Of a DNA stretch of 64,000 nucleotides, positions 53,212 through 61,576 are shown one piece after another (position 1 is the stretch's first letter; the number at the start of each line of letters is the position of its first letter). Under the pieces are notes generated by a model. It worked only from the letters and a program-made list of their open reading frames with translations, ran no database searches and was not told where the DNA came from. Made by a program: the position numbers and the translations under genes. Source of the stretch: Hyphomicrobiales bacterium (GTDB taxonomy: Bacteria > Pseudomonadota > Alphaproteobacteria > Rhizobiales > Rhizobiaceae); NCBI GenBank assembly GCA_900471605.1, contig UCEY01000016.1:248001-312000 (forward strand), read 5' to 3'.

Positions 53212-54156
53212 CTACCTGATTTCCACTGCGACGTCCGCGACCGGAGGCGCGGCCTTGATCAGCCCGGTCTCCTGCATGAAGGTCGCGAAACGCTGGTAGC
53301 GGCCCTGGTCGAGCGCGGCCGGACGCTTGGCGAAACGCGGCAGCGTGTCGAAGAAGGCGGTGCGGTTCAGCTCATCGTCAAGGTTCGGATAGGCCTTGGC
53401 GAAAAGCTGCCAGGCCTCCTGCGGGTGGTTGGTGATGAAGATCGAGGCCTGTTCGACCGCATGCAGGAAGCGCGGCAGCCGGCTGTCGGCGGCCAGATCA
53501 CGGCGGGTGACGAAGATCAGCTCGTCATAGGCGGGAACCCCGTGCTCCTCGGGGAAAAAGGCGCGCCCCGCATGGCCTTCCAGCTTCATCTGGGTCAGCT
53601 CGAAATTGCGGAAACCGCCGAGCGTCGCATCCACCTTGCCGCCGATCAGCGAAGGCGACAGCGAGAAATTGACGTTGATCAGTTCCACGTCGTCGTTCGA
53701 GAGCCCTTCGGAAGCCAGCATGCGCTTCAGCATGGCATCTTCGAAGCCGGTGACGGAAAAGCCGACCTTCTTGCCCTTCAGGTCCTTGAGGCTCTTGATC
53801 GGGCCATCCGCCAGAACCGTGACGGTATTGAGCGGGGTTTCGACCAGCGTGCCGAACCGCACCAGCGGCAGGCCGGCCTCGTGATCGAGATAGAGATTGG
53901 GCTGGTAATGAATGCCGATATCCGCCTGCCCCGCCGAGACGAGGCGCGGCACCGCGGAAGGGTCGGACGGCGGGATGAGCTCGACGTCGAGATTGGCATC
54001 GGCAAACAGGCCGCGCTCGGCGGCGATGACCATCGGAGCGTGATCCGGATTGACGAACCATTCGAGCAGCACGCCGAGCTTGTCGGCCGCCTGCGAAGAA
54101 GCGGGCGCGGCCAAGGTGGCGAGCGCGATGACGGACGCTGTGAGGATACGGATCAT
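53212..54156 (-). CDS. thiY: Thiamine-precursor ABC transporter substrate-binding protein (ThiY-like)
   Basis: A 314-residue periplasmic protein of the NMT1/ThiY family for pyrimidine precursors of thiamine. A Sec signal peptide covers residues 1-24. LLEWFVNPDHAPMVIAAERG is the diagnostic start of the mature protein, and GFEDAMLKRMLASEG follows later. ATG at 54156 overlaps the permease stop. A TPP riboswitch upstream supports thiamine-linked function. Confidence 0.88.
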   Translation of the reverse strand: MIRILTASVIALATLAAPASSQAADKLGVLLEWFVNPDHAPMVIAAERGLFADANLDVELIPPSDPSAVPRLVSAGQADIGIHYQPNLYLDHEAGLPLVRFGTLVETPLNTVTVLADGPIKSLKDLKGKKVGFSVTGFEDAMLKRMLASEGLSNDDVELINVNFSLSPSLIGGKVDATLGGFRNFELTQMKLEGHAGRAFFPEEHGVPAYDELIFVTRRDLAADSRLPRFLHAVEQASIFITNHPQEAWQLFAKAYPNLDDELNRTAFFDTLPRFAKRPAALDQGRYQRFATFMQETGLIKAAPPVADVAVEIR

Positions 54157-54941
54157 GACTGGGCGGAGCTCCTTGATGCGGATGAGGATGAGGATGCAGG
54201 ATCGGCTTCGCTGGCCCAGGGGGCGAGGCCTGCGGTCAGCCGGTCGATGAGAAGCCTTAAAGCGAGGGTAAGGATGGCGAGGACGACCATGGCGGCGAAC
54301 ACCGTATCGGTCTGCATGCGGGCATTCGCCTGGACCATGACGAAACCGAGCCCGCCGGATGCCCCGATCCACTCACCGACGACCGCCCCGAGCGGTGCCA
54401 GAGGCGCGGCAACCCTGAGGCCCGAGACGAGGCTCGGGATCGCCAGCGGCACGCGGATCGCAACCAGCGCCTGCCAGTGGCTCGCGCCCTCCAGCGATAC
54501 GGCGTCGAGGATTTCCTGATCTGTGCGGCGAAGGCCGTCGGCAAAGGCCGAGGCGACCGGAAAGAAGATGATGATCGTCGTCATCGCCACTTTCGAGGCG
54601 AGCCCGAAACCGAGCCAGAGAACCAGGATCGGCGCGAGAACGAAGACGGGAAAGGCCTGCAGGACGAGAACCATCGGCCAGACGAGGCGCCCAAGCCGCG
54701 GCAATGCCGCGACCCCGAAGGCGGTCGCGATGCCGAAGGTGCCGCCGATGACCAGGCCGAGCGCGATTTCCGTCAGCGTAACTGCGCTGTTTCTCAGCAG
54801 GAACCCCGGCTGACGCCAGAAGGCGGAGACCACCTCAATCGGAGACGGCAGGATGTAGCGGGGCGGAGTAAAAAGCCAGACGCCAGCCTGCCATAGAGCG
54901 ACAAGCAGGACGAGGCCAATCACCGCGTGGGACGCCCGCAT
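54153..54941 (-). CDS. thiX: Thiamine-precursor ABC transporter permease (ThiX-like)
   Basis: A 262-residue NitT/TauT-type permease with six expected helices; YILPSPIEVVSAF, the coupling loop EILDAVSLEGASHWQALVAI, and VVGEWIGASGGLG identify it. It is first after the riboswitch leader. No ATPase (ThiZ) is encoded in this operon or anywhere close. Confidence 0.88.
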   Translation of the reverse strand: MRASHAVIGLVLLVALWQAGVWLFTPPRYILPSPIEVVSAFWRQPGFLLRNSAVTLTEIALGLVIGGTFGIATAFGVAALPRLGRLVWPMVLVLQAFPVFVLAPILVLWLGFGLASKVAMTTIIIFFPVASAFADGLRRTDQEILDAVSLEGASHWQALVAIRVPLAIPSLVSGLRVAAPLAPLGAVVGEWIGASGGLGFVMVQANARMQTDTVFAAMVVLAILTLALRLLIDRLTAGLAPWASEADPASSSSSASRSSAQS

Positions 54942-55081
54942 GATGCTAAGCGCCGGATGTGACGACCGGAAACGGGCTTGGGAATGCGGAAAGAATGGAT
55001 GTCATCGTCGATCTCCAGATCAGCTCAATCACGGAGATCCAGGTGAAGCGGAGAAGAGAAAAATCGTCGGAGGACGCCTGT

Positions 55082-55168
55082 TTCCGTTCCTACGCCGGCA
55101 TGACCCGGATCAGGTTCAAGGGTCCGGCTCACCGCCATCTCAGCATCGTCAAGATGCCCCCCTCGGAA
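55082..55168 (-). promoter_or_regulatory. TPP riboswitch (thi box)
   Basis: On the minus strand the leader contains CTGAGATGG, ACCCTTGAACCTGATCCGGG and TCATGCCGGCGTAGGAA, the conserved core of the thiamine pyrophosphate aptamer. TTCCG at the 5' end pairs with CGGAA at the 3' end to close helix P1. It lies 140 bp before thiX and should switch off thiXY when TPP is abundant. Confidence 0.93.
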
Positions 55169-55260
55169 TATCCCTGAGCTATCGGACGGAGAGGTTTTTT
55201 TGTCAATCCTCGAACGGCCGCCAAGATTAGAAGATGCAGCGGCGGAAGGCGCAAAATGCA

Positions 55261-55289
55261 AAACGCGGACAACCGGGTTGCCCGCGTTT
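55261..55289 (-). terminator. Intrinsic terminator of the min operon
   Basis: On the minus strand AAACGCGGGCAACC and GGTTGTCCGCGTTT pair along 14 positions with one G-U pair, followed by TTTTGCATTTTG. It lies 33 bp after minE and before the thi leader. Confidence 0.8.
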
Positions 55290-55321
55290 CGAAACTTAAG
55301 GTCCGGTCAAATGCGACCGGC

Positions 55322-55582
55322 TCAGGCAGCCTGGCTGACGGCGTCGAGCGGGATCTCGACATCGATCTCCAGGATCGTGACGTCCTCGTCGCGATCCATC
55401 TTGACCTGCACCTTGTCGCTGTCAACCTGCACGTGCTTGGCGATCACCGCGAGGATTTCTTCGCGAAGCACGGATACGAGGTCAGAGCCGTTCGACGAAC
55501 GTTCGTGGGCGAGAAGCACCTGCAGGCGTTCGCGGGCCGTCGGAGCGGAGCGCTGTTTGCGGAAGAGGTTGAATATCGTCAT
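55322..55582 (-). CDS. minE: Cell division topological specificity factor MinE
   Basis: An 86-residue MinE: N-terminal membrane-binding/anti-MinCD segment ([20 protein letters not shown], with LQVLLAHER) followed by the dimerisation domain ([25 protein letters not shown]). It dislodges MinD from the membrane to restrict MinC to the poles. Start overlaps the minD stop. Confidence 0.95.
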   Translation of the reverse strand: MTIFNLFRKQRSAPTARERLQVLLAHERSSNGSDLVSVLREEILAVIAKHVQVDSDKVQVKMDRDEDVTILEIDVEIPLDAVSQAA

Positions 55583-56394
55583 GCGGCCCTCCGTGCGAAG
55601 ATCTTGCCGAATATCCCGCGCTTTTCCCCCGGGACCGTGATCGGCAGAACCTCGCCGGCAAGCCGGCGTGCGGCCTCGAAATAGGCCATGGCCGGGGCGC
55701 TGCGCGCATCCGCCAGGGTGACCGGCGACCCGATGTTCGACGCGCGAAGCACGTCCATGCTTTCCGGAATGATGCCGATCAGCGGGATGGACAGGATTTC
55801 CAGCACGTCCTCCACCTTCAGCATGTCGCCCCGTTCCGCGCGGTTGGCGTCGTAGCGCGTGAGAAGCAGGTGCTTTTCCATGCGTTCGCCGCGCTCGGCC
55901 TTCAACGTCTTCGAGTCGAGCAGGCCGATGATGCGGTCCGAGTCGCGAACCGACGAGACTTCCGGATTGGTGACCACCACGGCCATGTCGGCATGGCGCA
56001 TGGCAAGCGTTGCGCCGCTTTCGATCCCGGCCGGGCTGTCGCAGATGACCCAGTCGAACACCCGCCTCAGCTCGGTGATGACCCGTTCGACACCCTCCGG
56101 CGTCAGGTTGTCCTTGTCGCGCGTCTGGGACGCCGGCAGCAGGAACAGCGTCTCCAGCCGCTTGTCACGGATCAGCGCCTGCGAAAGCTTGGCTTCACCC
56201 TGAATGACGTTGATCAGGTCGTAGACGACCCGGCGCTCGGCGCCCATCACCAGGTCGAGATTGCGCAGCCCGACGTCGAAATCGACGACAACGACCCGTT
56301 CGTTTCGCTGTGCCAGAGCCGCTCCAAGTGCGGCAGTCGAGGTCGTCTTGCCAACCCCGCCCTTGCCTGAAGTGACTACGATGACTTTCCCCAT
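55579..56394 (-). CDS. minD: Septum site-determining ATPase MinD
   Basis: A 271-residue MinD with deviant Walker [10 protein letters not shown] (residues 10-18), [14 protein letters not shown], and [10 protein letters not shown]. The C-terminal amphipathic membrane-targeting helix is visible in [12 protein letters not shown]. It recruits MinC to the membrane and oscillates with MinE. Confidence 0.96.
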   Translation of the reverse strand: MGKVIVVTSGKGGVGKTTSTAALGAALAQRNERVVVVDFDVGLRNLDLVMGAERRVVYDLINVIQGEAKLSQALIRDKRLETLFLLPASQTRDKDNLTPEGVERVITELRRVFDWVICDSPAGIESGATLAMRHADMAVVVTNPEVSSVRDSDRIIGLLDSKTLKAERGERMEKHLLLTRYDANRAERGDMLKVEDVLEILSIPLIGIIPESMDVLRASNIGSPVTLADARSAPAMAYFEAARRLAGEVLPITVPGEKRGIFGKIFARRAA

Positions 56395-56425
56395 CTTGCT
56401 CTCCTGTTTGCTGGCCGGTTTCGGC

Positions 56426-57154
56426 TCAAATAAGTTTCTCTGCCATGATCGAATCCCCTTCGAGCCAAAGCTGGACCGAGTGTCCGCGAAGGCCGGGGGC
56501 CATGTCGTCCGCCATCTTGTAGATGCCGTCGATTGCCAGCAGCTCTGCCTCGAGCTTGCGGCAGAAGATGCGCGCCGATGCGTTTCCGAGCGACCCCGCC
56601 ATGGCCCTGCCGCGCAGAGTGCCGTAGATATGGATCGATCCGCCGGCGATGATTTCGGCCCCGGAAGCGACCGACCCGATGATCGTCACGTCGCCTTCGG
56701 GAAAGATCACCGACTGTCCTGACCGCACCGGGTCGCGAATGACGATGGACTGCAAGGTCGGACGTGCCTCGGGCGCCGACGGCTTCGGCTCGCTGTTGCG
56801 CAGCTCGATGATCGGCTCCTTGGCGACGGCCTCGTCCGACACCGGCCGGCCGCCCTTGAGCGCCGGAGGCATGCCCTGCCCCAGGATCGAAGGACGGCCG
56901 CCTTCGATGCCCATGATATTGACGTTGCGCCCGGCAAGCTCAGTTATGAGCTCCTTCAGCTGAGCGCGATCGATCGGCAGATCGGTCACGTCAAGCACGA
57001 CCGGGCGGCCGAGAAAGAAACCTGCGGAACGAGCCGCGAGATCATCCAGCCTGACGAGCCAGTCGTCGAAGGGAAGATCGGGGGCAAGGACGACCGCCAG
57101 AAATGAGCGGCCCTTGATGCGGATAGATCGAGCGTCCGTTAGCATTTTGGTCAT
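56426..57154 (-). CDS. minC: Septum site-determining protein MinC
   Basis: A 242-residue FtsZ inhibitor. The N-terminal domain (IRIKGRSFLAVVLAPD) is joined by a Pro-rich linker to the C-terminal beta-helix (VRSGQSVIFPEGDVTIIGSV, AGGSIHIYGTLRGRAMAG), which binds MinD. The first gene of minCDE; all three on the minus strand. Confidence 0.95.
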   Translation of the reverse strand: MTKMLTDARSIRIKGRSFLAVVLAPDLPFDDWLVRLDDLAARSAGFFLGRPVVLDVTDLPIDRAQLKELITELAGRNVNIMGIEGGRPSILGQGMPPALKGGRPVSDEAVAKEPIIELRNSEPKPSAPEARPTLQSIVIRDPVRSGQSVIFPEGDVTIIGSVASGAEIIAGGSIHIYGTLRGRAMAGSLGNASARIFCRKLEAELLAIDGIYKMADDMAPGLRGHSVQLWLEGDSIMAEKLI

Positions 57155-57589
57155 CTACGTAAAGAAATCGTTGACCGTTTTTTAGCGCCGATATGGTTAA
57201 CAAAGGGTAAATGAAGACCCGCACGGGGGCCGGTTTTTAACCGATCGTTACGATCTTCATTGACTGACTGGCGGACCACGGCAGACGTGGTCTCGGCGAT
57301 GAACGAAGCCCCCCTGGAAGGGCAAAGAAGACAGGTCAACAGGCGATATACGTCCGGAGGACGACACGTCTTCACGCGCTTTGGCGAGAATCGCGATTCT
57401 CGGCCGCCGGCAAGGCAGCGACGCGAAGCGAAGACTGCTCCCGACTGGCCGGCCGCTCTGTCGACGGGTCTGCGACAGCACCTCATCCCGCCCCTCGAAT
57501 TTCAGGCAGGAATCGTCCGCACCCGAGCCCGGCAAGGGCAAACGCACGCGACTTTGAGTTCTGGAAAATCCTCGGTCCCGAAAACGAAA
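57155..57589. other. Intergenic region upstream of minC
   Basis: A 435-bp stretch before the cuckoo hairpins. It should contain the minC promoter, for which AT-rich CCATAT/TTAACC-type stretches near 57180-57210 are candidates. Open frames here (for example plus-strand 57260-57745) are Arg/Gly-rich and run through the RNA hairpins, so I do not consider them genes. Confidence 0.4.
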
Positions 57590-57741
57590 AAGCCTGCCGC
57601 GGGAGGAGGTGCGGCAGGCTTTCCGAAAAGAACCGAACAGCGGCTGGGAGGAGGAGTGCCGCTGTTCCTACAGACGCCCCTGGGAGGAGGAGTGAGGCGC
57701 CTGATAACACGAAGCTTTGCGGGAGGAGGTGCATCGCTTCG
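57590..57741 (-). ncRNA. Array of four anti-Shine-Dalgarno hairpins (cuckoo/CcsR-like sRNAs)
   Basis: Four hairpins each expose CCTCCTCCC on the minus strand: loops at 57721-57729, 57682-57690, 57646-57654 and 57601-57609. The arms are, for instance, AAGCCTGCCGC/GCGGCAGGCTT (57590-57621) and ACAGCGGC/GCCGCTGT (57637-57665). The third stem pairs fully only in minus-strand RNA, through a G-U pair. The last hairpin is followed by TTTTTCGTTTT, an intrinsic terminator. Two hairpins per RNA is the cuckoo pattern, so this may be two tandem RNAs. They lie downstream of a DUF1127 gene, as in alphaproteobacterial CcsR loci. Paired with ribosome-binding sites, they would repress translation in stress. 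Confidence 0.8.
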
Positions 57742-57876
57742 ATAAGTATGACTATACGCCGATCCGGCTGGATTGATAGTCATTATGTTGCAGTGCAGCT
57801 ATACGAAAATTGCATACCGGAAAATGAGTGCTCACGGCACCAACGAGATCCGGCTGATCCGGTCACCTCTGGACGC

Positions 57877-57905
57877 GAAAACGCCCGCGGCTACGGCGGG
57901 CGTCT
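57877..57905 (-). terminator. Intrinsic terminator after DUF1127 gene
   Basis: On the minus strand ACGCCCGCC and a complementary GCGGGCGT enclose a short loop, followed by TTTTCG. It lies between the DUF1127 stop (57933) and the hairpin array (57741), so the sRNAs arise by read-through or from their own promoter. Confidence 0.7.
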
Positions 57906-57932
57906 TGAAACTGCAGTGCAGAAATATCGCAA

Positions 57933-58079
57933 TCAGCGGCCGATGGCTGCCCGGGCGACATTGCGGATGTCGGCGCGGTCGATGCCGAGGTCCTGCAGCT
58001 CGCGGCTGGTCATGCGGCCGAGTTCGGTGACGGTCTGACGATACTTGCGCCAGTTGTTGAAAGAGCGTGCTACGTTCAT
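57933..58079 (-). CDS. DUF1127 small protein
   Basis: A 48-residue protein from ATG 58079 to TGA 57933. It ends with the DUF1127 core: ELGRMTSRELQDLGIDRADI followed by RNVARAAIGR. Basic and helical, this family includes small RNA-associated proteins (for example CcaF1 of Rhodobacter) that affect RNA turnover and stress response. Its position immediately before the CCTCCTCCC hairpins repeats the conserved locus organisation. Confidence 0.88.
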   Translation of the reverse strand: MNVARSFNNWRKYRQTVTELGRMTSRELQDLGIDRADIRNVARAAIGR

Positions 58080-58236
58080 GATCGGGTCCCTTTCCTGAGA
58101 CAGTCTGACGTCAGCAACCGTTCTTGGCTCCGGCGTCGTTCGATGAGAGGGATATAGCCCTCCTCGCCTGCCTGGAAAAGCAACAAAGCCTCACGTCACC
58201 CATGCAACGAGCGCAATGGTCTGGCTCATATGCCTG

Positions 58237-58626
58237 CTATTCCGCCTTGGCGGATGCCGCAGCGCACACCATGATCATCTCCACCTTGAGGTTGGGATTG
58301 GCGAGCCGTGCCTCGAAACAGGCCCGGGCCGGCGGAGCCATGCCCGAAACCCAGGCGTCCCAGATCTCGTTCATTTCGGCATAACCGTCCATGTCCGCCA
58401 ATATGATGGCGCAGAAGATCAGGCCCTGCTTGGCGCTGCCGATCTCGGCGAGGCGCGCCTCGGCCTTGGCGAGCAGCTGCCGGGTCTGTTCGGCGACGCT
58501 CAGATCGCCGTCATAGGGCGACTCGGGCGTCACGGCGAAATAGCCGGTGCCCTGATGCACAACGGCCGAGCTACCGCGGCTGCCGACACCGAAACGTTCG
58601 ATGATGGAAGAGAAATCCTGGATCAT
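58237..58626 (-). CDS. RidA/YjgF-family protein
   Basis: A 129-residue RidA-fold protein (reactive imine/enamine deaminase family). The start MIQDFSSIIERFGVGSRGSS and PESPYDGDLSVAEQTRQLLA resemble the YjgH branch. The catalytic Arg typical of archetypal RidA is at PPARACFEARLA, where Arg-Ala-Cys is kept, and the C-terminal Glu is VEMIMVCA. Function beyond the family is uncertain. Confidence 0.83.
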   Translation of the reverse strand: MIQDFSSIIERFGVGSRGSSAVVHQGTGYFAVTPESPYDGDLSVAEQTRQLLAKAEARLAEIGSAKQGLIFCAIILADMDGYAEMNEIWDAWVSGMAPPARACFEARLANPNLKVEMIMVCAAASAKAE

Positions 58627-58743
58627 GAAATACCTGTACTGGTCTTGAACGATGGATGTGATGATGATGCAACGATCGGCGGCAGCGATGTCCCTGCCGC
58701 CGGGACTCCTTCATGAATCTATGAATCGTGATCTGCGCCCGGG

Positions 58744-59262
58744 TTATTCGGCGTTGCGTGTCGTCTCGAACAGGAACCAGGCGCGCCGTTCCGTCTCGTC
58801 GATCCAGACTTCCAGCAGGCTCGTGGTGGCCACGTCGTTATGTTCGGCGCAGACTTCGTGGGCCTGGCGCAGGAACGAGACGAGCTGCCGGTTGTCGTCC
58901 TTGAGCTCCGCGAGCATGTCGCGCGGCGTGACGAAATCGGCGTCGTTGTCGAGAAGGCGCTGCAGCCGGCCGATATGGCCGATGGAGCGGATGGTCGTGC
59001 CGCCGACCTTGCGGGCACGTTCGGCAATCGCGTCGGTCATGGCAAAGATCTGCTCGCCCTGCTCGTCGAGCATCACGTGGTAGTCTCGAAAATGCGGGCC
59101 GCTCATGTGCCAATGAAAATTCTTGGTCTTGAGGTAGAGCGCGAACGTGTCCGCAAGCAGCGCCGCAAGCGCACCGGCGATATCGGCGGTGGCATTGGAG
59201 GGCAGATCTGATGGAGTATTCAGCGACGCCTTGCGGCGGCTTTCGACTGCGGTGCGGTCCAT
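58744..59262 (-). CDS. dps: Dps/ferritin-like DNA-protection protein
   Basis: A 172-residue Dps-family four-helix protein. The ferroxidase motif is KNFHWHMSGPHFRDYHVMLD with H50 and H62, and Glu in the following EQGEQ. It oxidises Fe(II) with H2O2 and binds DNA or stores iron. The short N-terminal basic tail may bind DNA. It is next to other stress-linked genes (RidA, DUF1127). Confidence 0.9.
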   Translation of the reverse strand: MDRTAVESRRKASLNTPSDLPSNATADIAGALAALLADTFALYLKTKNFHWHMSGPHFRDYHVMLDEQGEQIFAMTDAIAERARKVGGTTIRSIGHIGRLQRLLDNDADFVTPRDMLAELKDDNRQLVSFLRQAHEVCAEHNDVATTSLLEVWIDETERRAWFLFETTRNAE

Positions 59263-59610
59263 GGCTGTTCTCCTTGGGTGAGACGGATGGATTTCAGGAC
59301 TTCACACTGGCCGGAGGCCGGTGCAACGGGAGTGATCCTACGGGCGATCCGTGGATCGCGTGTGTCAGCTAAACTGCCCGGGAGTGTTCTCGGGATCGAG
59401 CACGGTTATACGACCAGGACCGGATCTCCGATAGCCACCATGAGAGCGCGGATGCCGATGCGCCCGTAGACCGCGACCGGCGATGCCTCCTCCTCTGGCC
59501 GACCACGCCGCGATTGCTATTTGGCCAGGCTTGCTGATAGTTCGAAAAGGAGCCGCGGACACAGACCTGATCTGCGACGACGGGCATTCCCATCGACTAA
59601 GGAGATGATC
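59263..59610. other. Intergenic region between dps and brnA-like gene
   Basis: A 348-bp gap. It includes the dps promoter region on the minus strand and an AAGGAG just before the downstream ATG. No BrnT toxin gene or other coding frame is recognisable; short frames here look like noise. Confidence 0.4.
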
Positions 59611-59847
59611 ATGACACGCACCCCGCGCCGGCCCGTCAATCCGCTCGACGCCGCAGAGGCTCTGTTTGCGCCGGCCAAGAAGACATCGCCCGCTCCCGCC
59701 GTCGAGCGGCGCCCGCTACCGAATGTCAAGGAGCAGGTGTCGCTGAAGCTCGACAGCGACGTGCTCGCCTATTTCCAGGAGGACGGCCCCGGCTGGCAGG
59801 ATCGCATCAACGACACCCTCCGCGCAGCCATGAACGACAAGGGCTGA
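59611..59847 (+). CDS. BrnA-like antitoxin family protein (orphan)
   Basis: A 78-residue protein. The C-terminal half, VSLKLDSDVLAYFQEDGPGW plus QDRINDTLRAAM, is the BrnA_antitoxin ribbon-helix-helix-like domain; the N-terminal half is Pro/Ala-rich. ATG at 59611 has AAGGAG at six-base distance. No BrnT toxin is adjacent, so it may be a lone regulator, common in Rhizobiales. Confidence 0.8.
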   Translation: MTRTPRRPVNPLDAAEALFAPAKKTSPAPAVERRPLPNVKEQVSLKLDSDVLAYFQEDGPGWQDRINDTLRAAMNDKG

Positions 59848-59920
59848 CGACGAAAGACGGATTCGGCACGCATGGCGCAGAGCGCCTGAAAGGGATATGA
59901 TCTCTGCCAAGGAGCCGATC

Positions 59921-61006
59921 ATGCCAGCTTTGCCCAACCTGAACATCGTGCCGTTCATCAGCGTCGAGAACATGATGGATCTCGTCCTCGATACCGGGGT
60001 CGAGACATTCCTCAAGGAACTGGCCGGCTATATCGAGGCGGACTTCCGCCGCTGGGCAACCTTTGACAAGGTACCGCGCATCGCCTCCCACTCGCAGGAA
60101 GGCGTGATCGAGCTGATGCCGACCTCCGACGGCTCGCTTTACGGGTTCAAATATGTCAACGGCCACCCCAAGAATACCAGAACCGGCCGGCAGACGGTAA
60201 CGGCTTTCGGGGTCCTCTCCGATGTCGACAGCGGCTACCCTCTCCTCATATCCGAAATGACCATCCTGACGGCGCTACGCACCGCGGCAACCTCGGCAGT
60301 AGCCGCCAAATATCTCGCGCCTGAAGGCGCCGATTGCATGGCGATCATCGGCAATGGCGCCCAGAGCGAATTCCAGGCAATCGCCTTCAAGGCGCTGGTC
60401 GGCATCGGCAAGTTGCGCCTCTACGACATCGACCCTAATGCGACCGAACGATGTGCCAAAAATCTTGCGGGCATGGGCTTTGACATTACCCGATGCCGGT
60501 CATCCCAGGAGGCGGTCGAGGGCGCCCAGGTCATCACCACCGCCACGGCCGACAAGCAGAATGCCACCATTCTCACCGACAACATGGTCGGACCGGGCGT
60601 TCACATCAATGCCGTCGGCGGCGATTGCCCCGGCAAGACCGAGCTTCACAAGGATATCCTCACCCGCTCCGACATCTTTGTCGAATATCCGCCGCAGACC
60701 CGCGTCGAAGGCGAAATCCAGCAGATGCCGGCGGATTACCCCGTTACCGAAATCTGGCAGGTGATCTCCGGTCTTTCGACGGGCCGGACCGGCAGCGCGC
60801 AGGTCACGCTGTTCGACAGCGTCGGTTTCGCGACCGAGGACTTTTCAGCGCTCCGCTATATAAGAGACAAGCTCGCCGGCACCGGCCTCTACGAAAATCT
60901 CGACCTGCTGGCCGATCCCGACGAGCCGCGCGACCTCTTCGGCATGCTGCTCAGGCGCGAAGCCTTGCGGAAAAATACGGTTCGGAATGCAATCCCGAAC
61001 GAATAA
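59921..61006 (+). CDS. Ornithine cyclodeaminase family protein
   Basis: A 361-residue NAD-dependent enzyme of the ornithine cyclodeaminase/mu-crystallin family, converting ornithine to proline plus ammonia. The Rossmann site is AIIGNGAQSEFQAIA, substrate-side residues are in the FKYVNGHPKN and LISEMTILTALRTAA regions, and VHINAVGGDCPGKTEL is characteristic of bacterial OCD. ATG at 59921 follows CAAGGAG; a second ATG lies at 59897. Divergent/convergent neighbours: BrnA-like upstream and a convergent MarR gene. Confidence 0.9.
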   Translation: MPALPNLNIVPFISVENMMDLVLDTGVETFLKELAGYIEADFRRWATFDKVPRIASHSQEGVIELMPTSDGSLYGFKYVNGHPKNTRTGRQTVTAFGVLSDVDSGYPLLISEMTILTALRTAATSAVAAKYLAPEGADCMAIIGNGAQSEFQAIAFKALVGIGKLRLYDIDPNATERCAKNLAGMGFDITRCRSSQEAVEGAQVITTATADKQNATILTDNMVGPGVHINAVGGDCPGKTELHKDILTRSDIFVEYPPQTRVEGEIQQMPADYPVTEIWQVISGLSTGRTGSAQVTLFDSVGFATEDFSALRYIRDKLAGTGLYENLDLLADPDEPRDLFGMLLRREALRKNTVRNAIPNE

Positions 61007-61077
61007 CCCGTCCGCAGCGCGGGCGGCGCGTCGCCCCGACCTACGAAGCGGGGCGCTGCCCGTTGGAATGACGACCT

Positions 61078-61518
61078 CTAACGTATGCCGGCTTGCCGGA
61101 AGGCGGCGATTTTCCGCAGCAAGCTGGACATCACGCGCTTTTCGTCTCCCGTAAGGCAGGCAAAATAAGCCTCGACTTCCTTCCGATTTCGAGAAACCTC
61201 GCTTGCCGCAACGTGACGCCCGCGCGCGGTCAAGCTCACGATCTGAATTCTCCGATCTTTTTCCATCGGATGCTGCTCCACCAGCCCGGCGGCGCTTAGT
61301 CCTTTGACGATCTGCGAGATGTTGCTTGGCATCACCGCCAGCCGCGCCGCCAACTCGCCCACTCTAAGCCCGGAGCGCGTGGAAAAAAGCTCCTTCATCA
61401 CCTGCACCTGAGCGAGCGTACAATGGAATTCGCTTCTGTGAGCCCGCCCCAATTGCGTCTCGACAACCTTCACGGACAAGGTCAGGTTATCCCATAAGCT
61501 GAGATCTTCTGGTGGCAA
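61078..61518 (-). CDS. MarR-family transcriptional regulator
   Basis: A ~145-residue MarR regulator with winged helix (RVGELAARLAVMPSNISQIV, DRRIQIVSLTARGR). No ATG is available near the 5' end; the TTG at 61518 has GAGG six bases upstream, while the frame continues to a TTG at 61554. It may control the acyl-CoA ligase encoded upstream on the same strand, or ocd. Confidence 0.83.
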   Translation of the reverse strand: MPPEDLSLWDNLTLSVKVVETQLGRAHRSEFHCTLAQVQVMKELFSTRSGLRVGELAARLAVMPSNISQIVKGLSAAGLVEQHPMEKDRRIQIVSLTARGRHVAASEVSRNRKEVEAYFACLTGDEKRVMSSLLRKIAAFRQAGIR

Positions 61519-61576
61519 ATCGCACCTCAAACGATGGCGTCGCTGCTCTATCAATCGGATTGCAGGCCGGATCGTT

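Noticed and set aside
57601..57729. Four GGGAGGAGG repeats as a CRISPR or tandem-repeat array
   Set aside because: Spacing is irregular and each repeat lies in the loop of its own distinct stem, which fits sRNA hairpins and not CRISPR.
57260..57745. 161-codon plus-strand frame upstream of minC
   Set aside because: Runs through the four RNA hairpins, has repeated Gly-Gly-Gly from the GGGAGGAGG motif and no coding signature.
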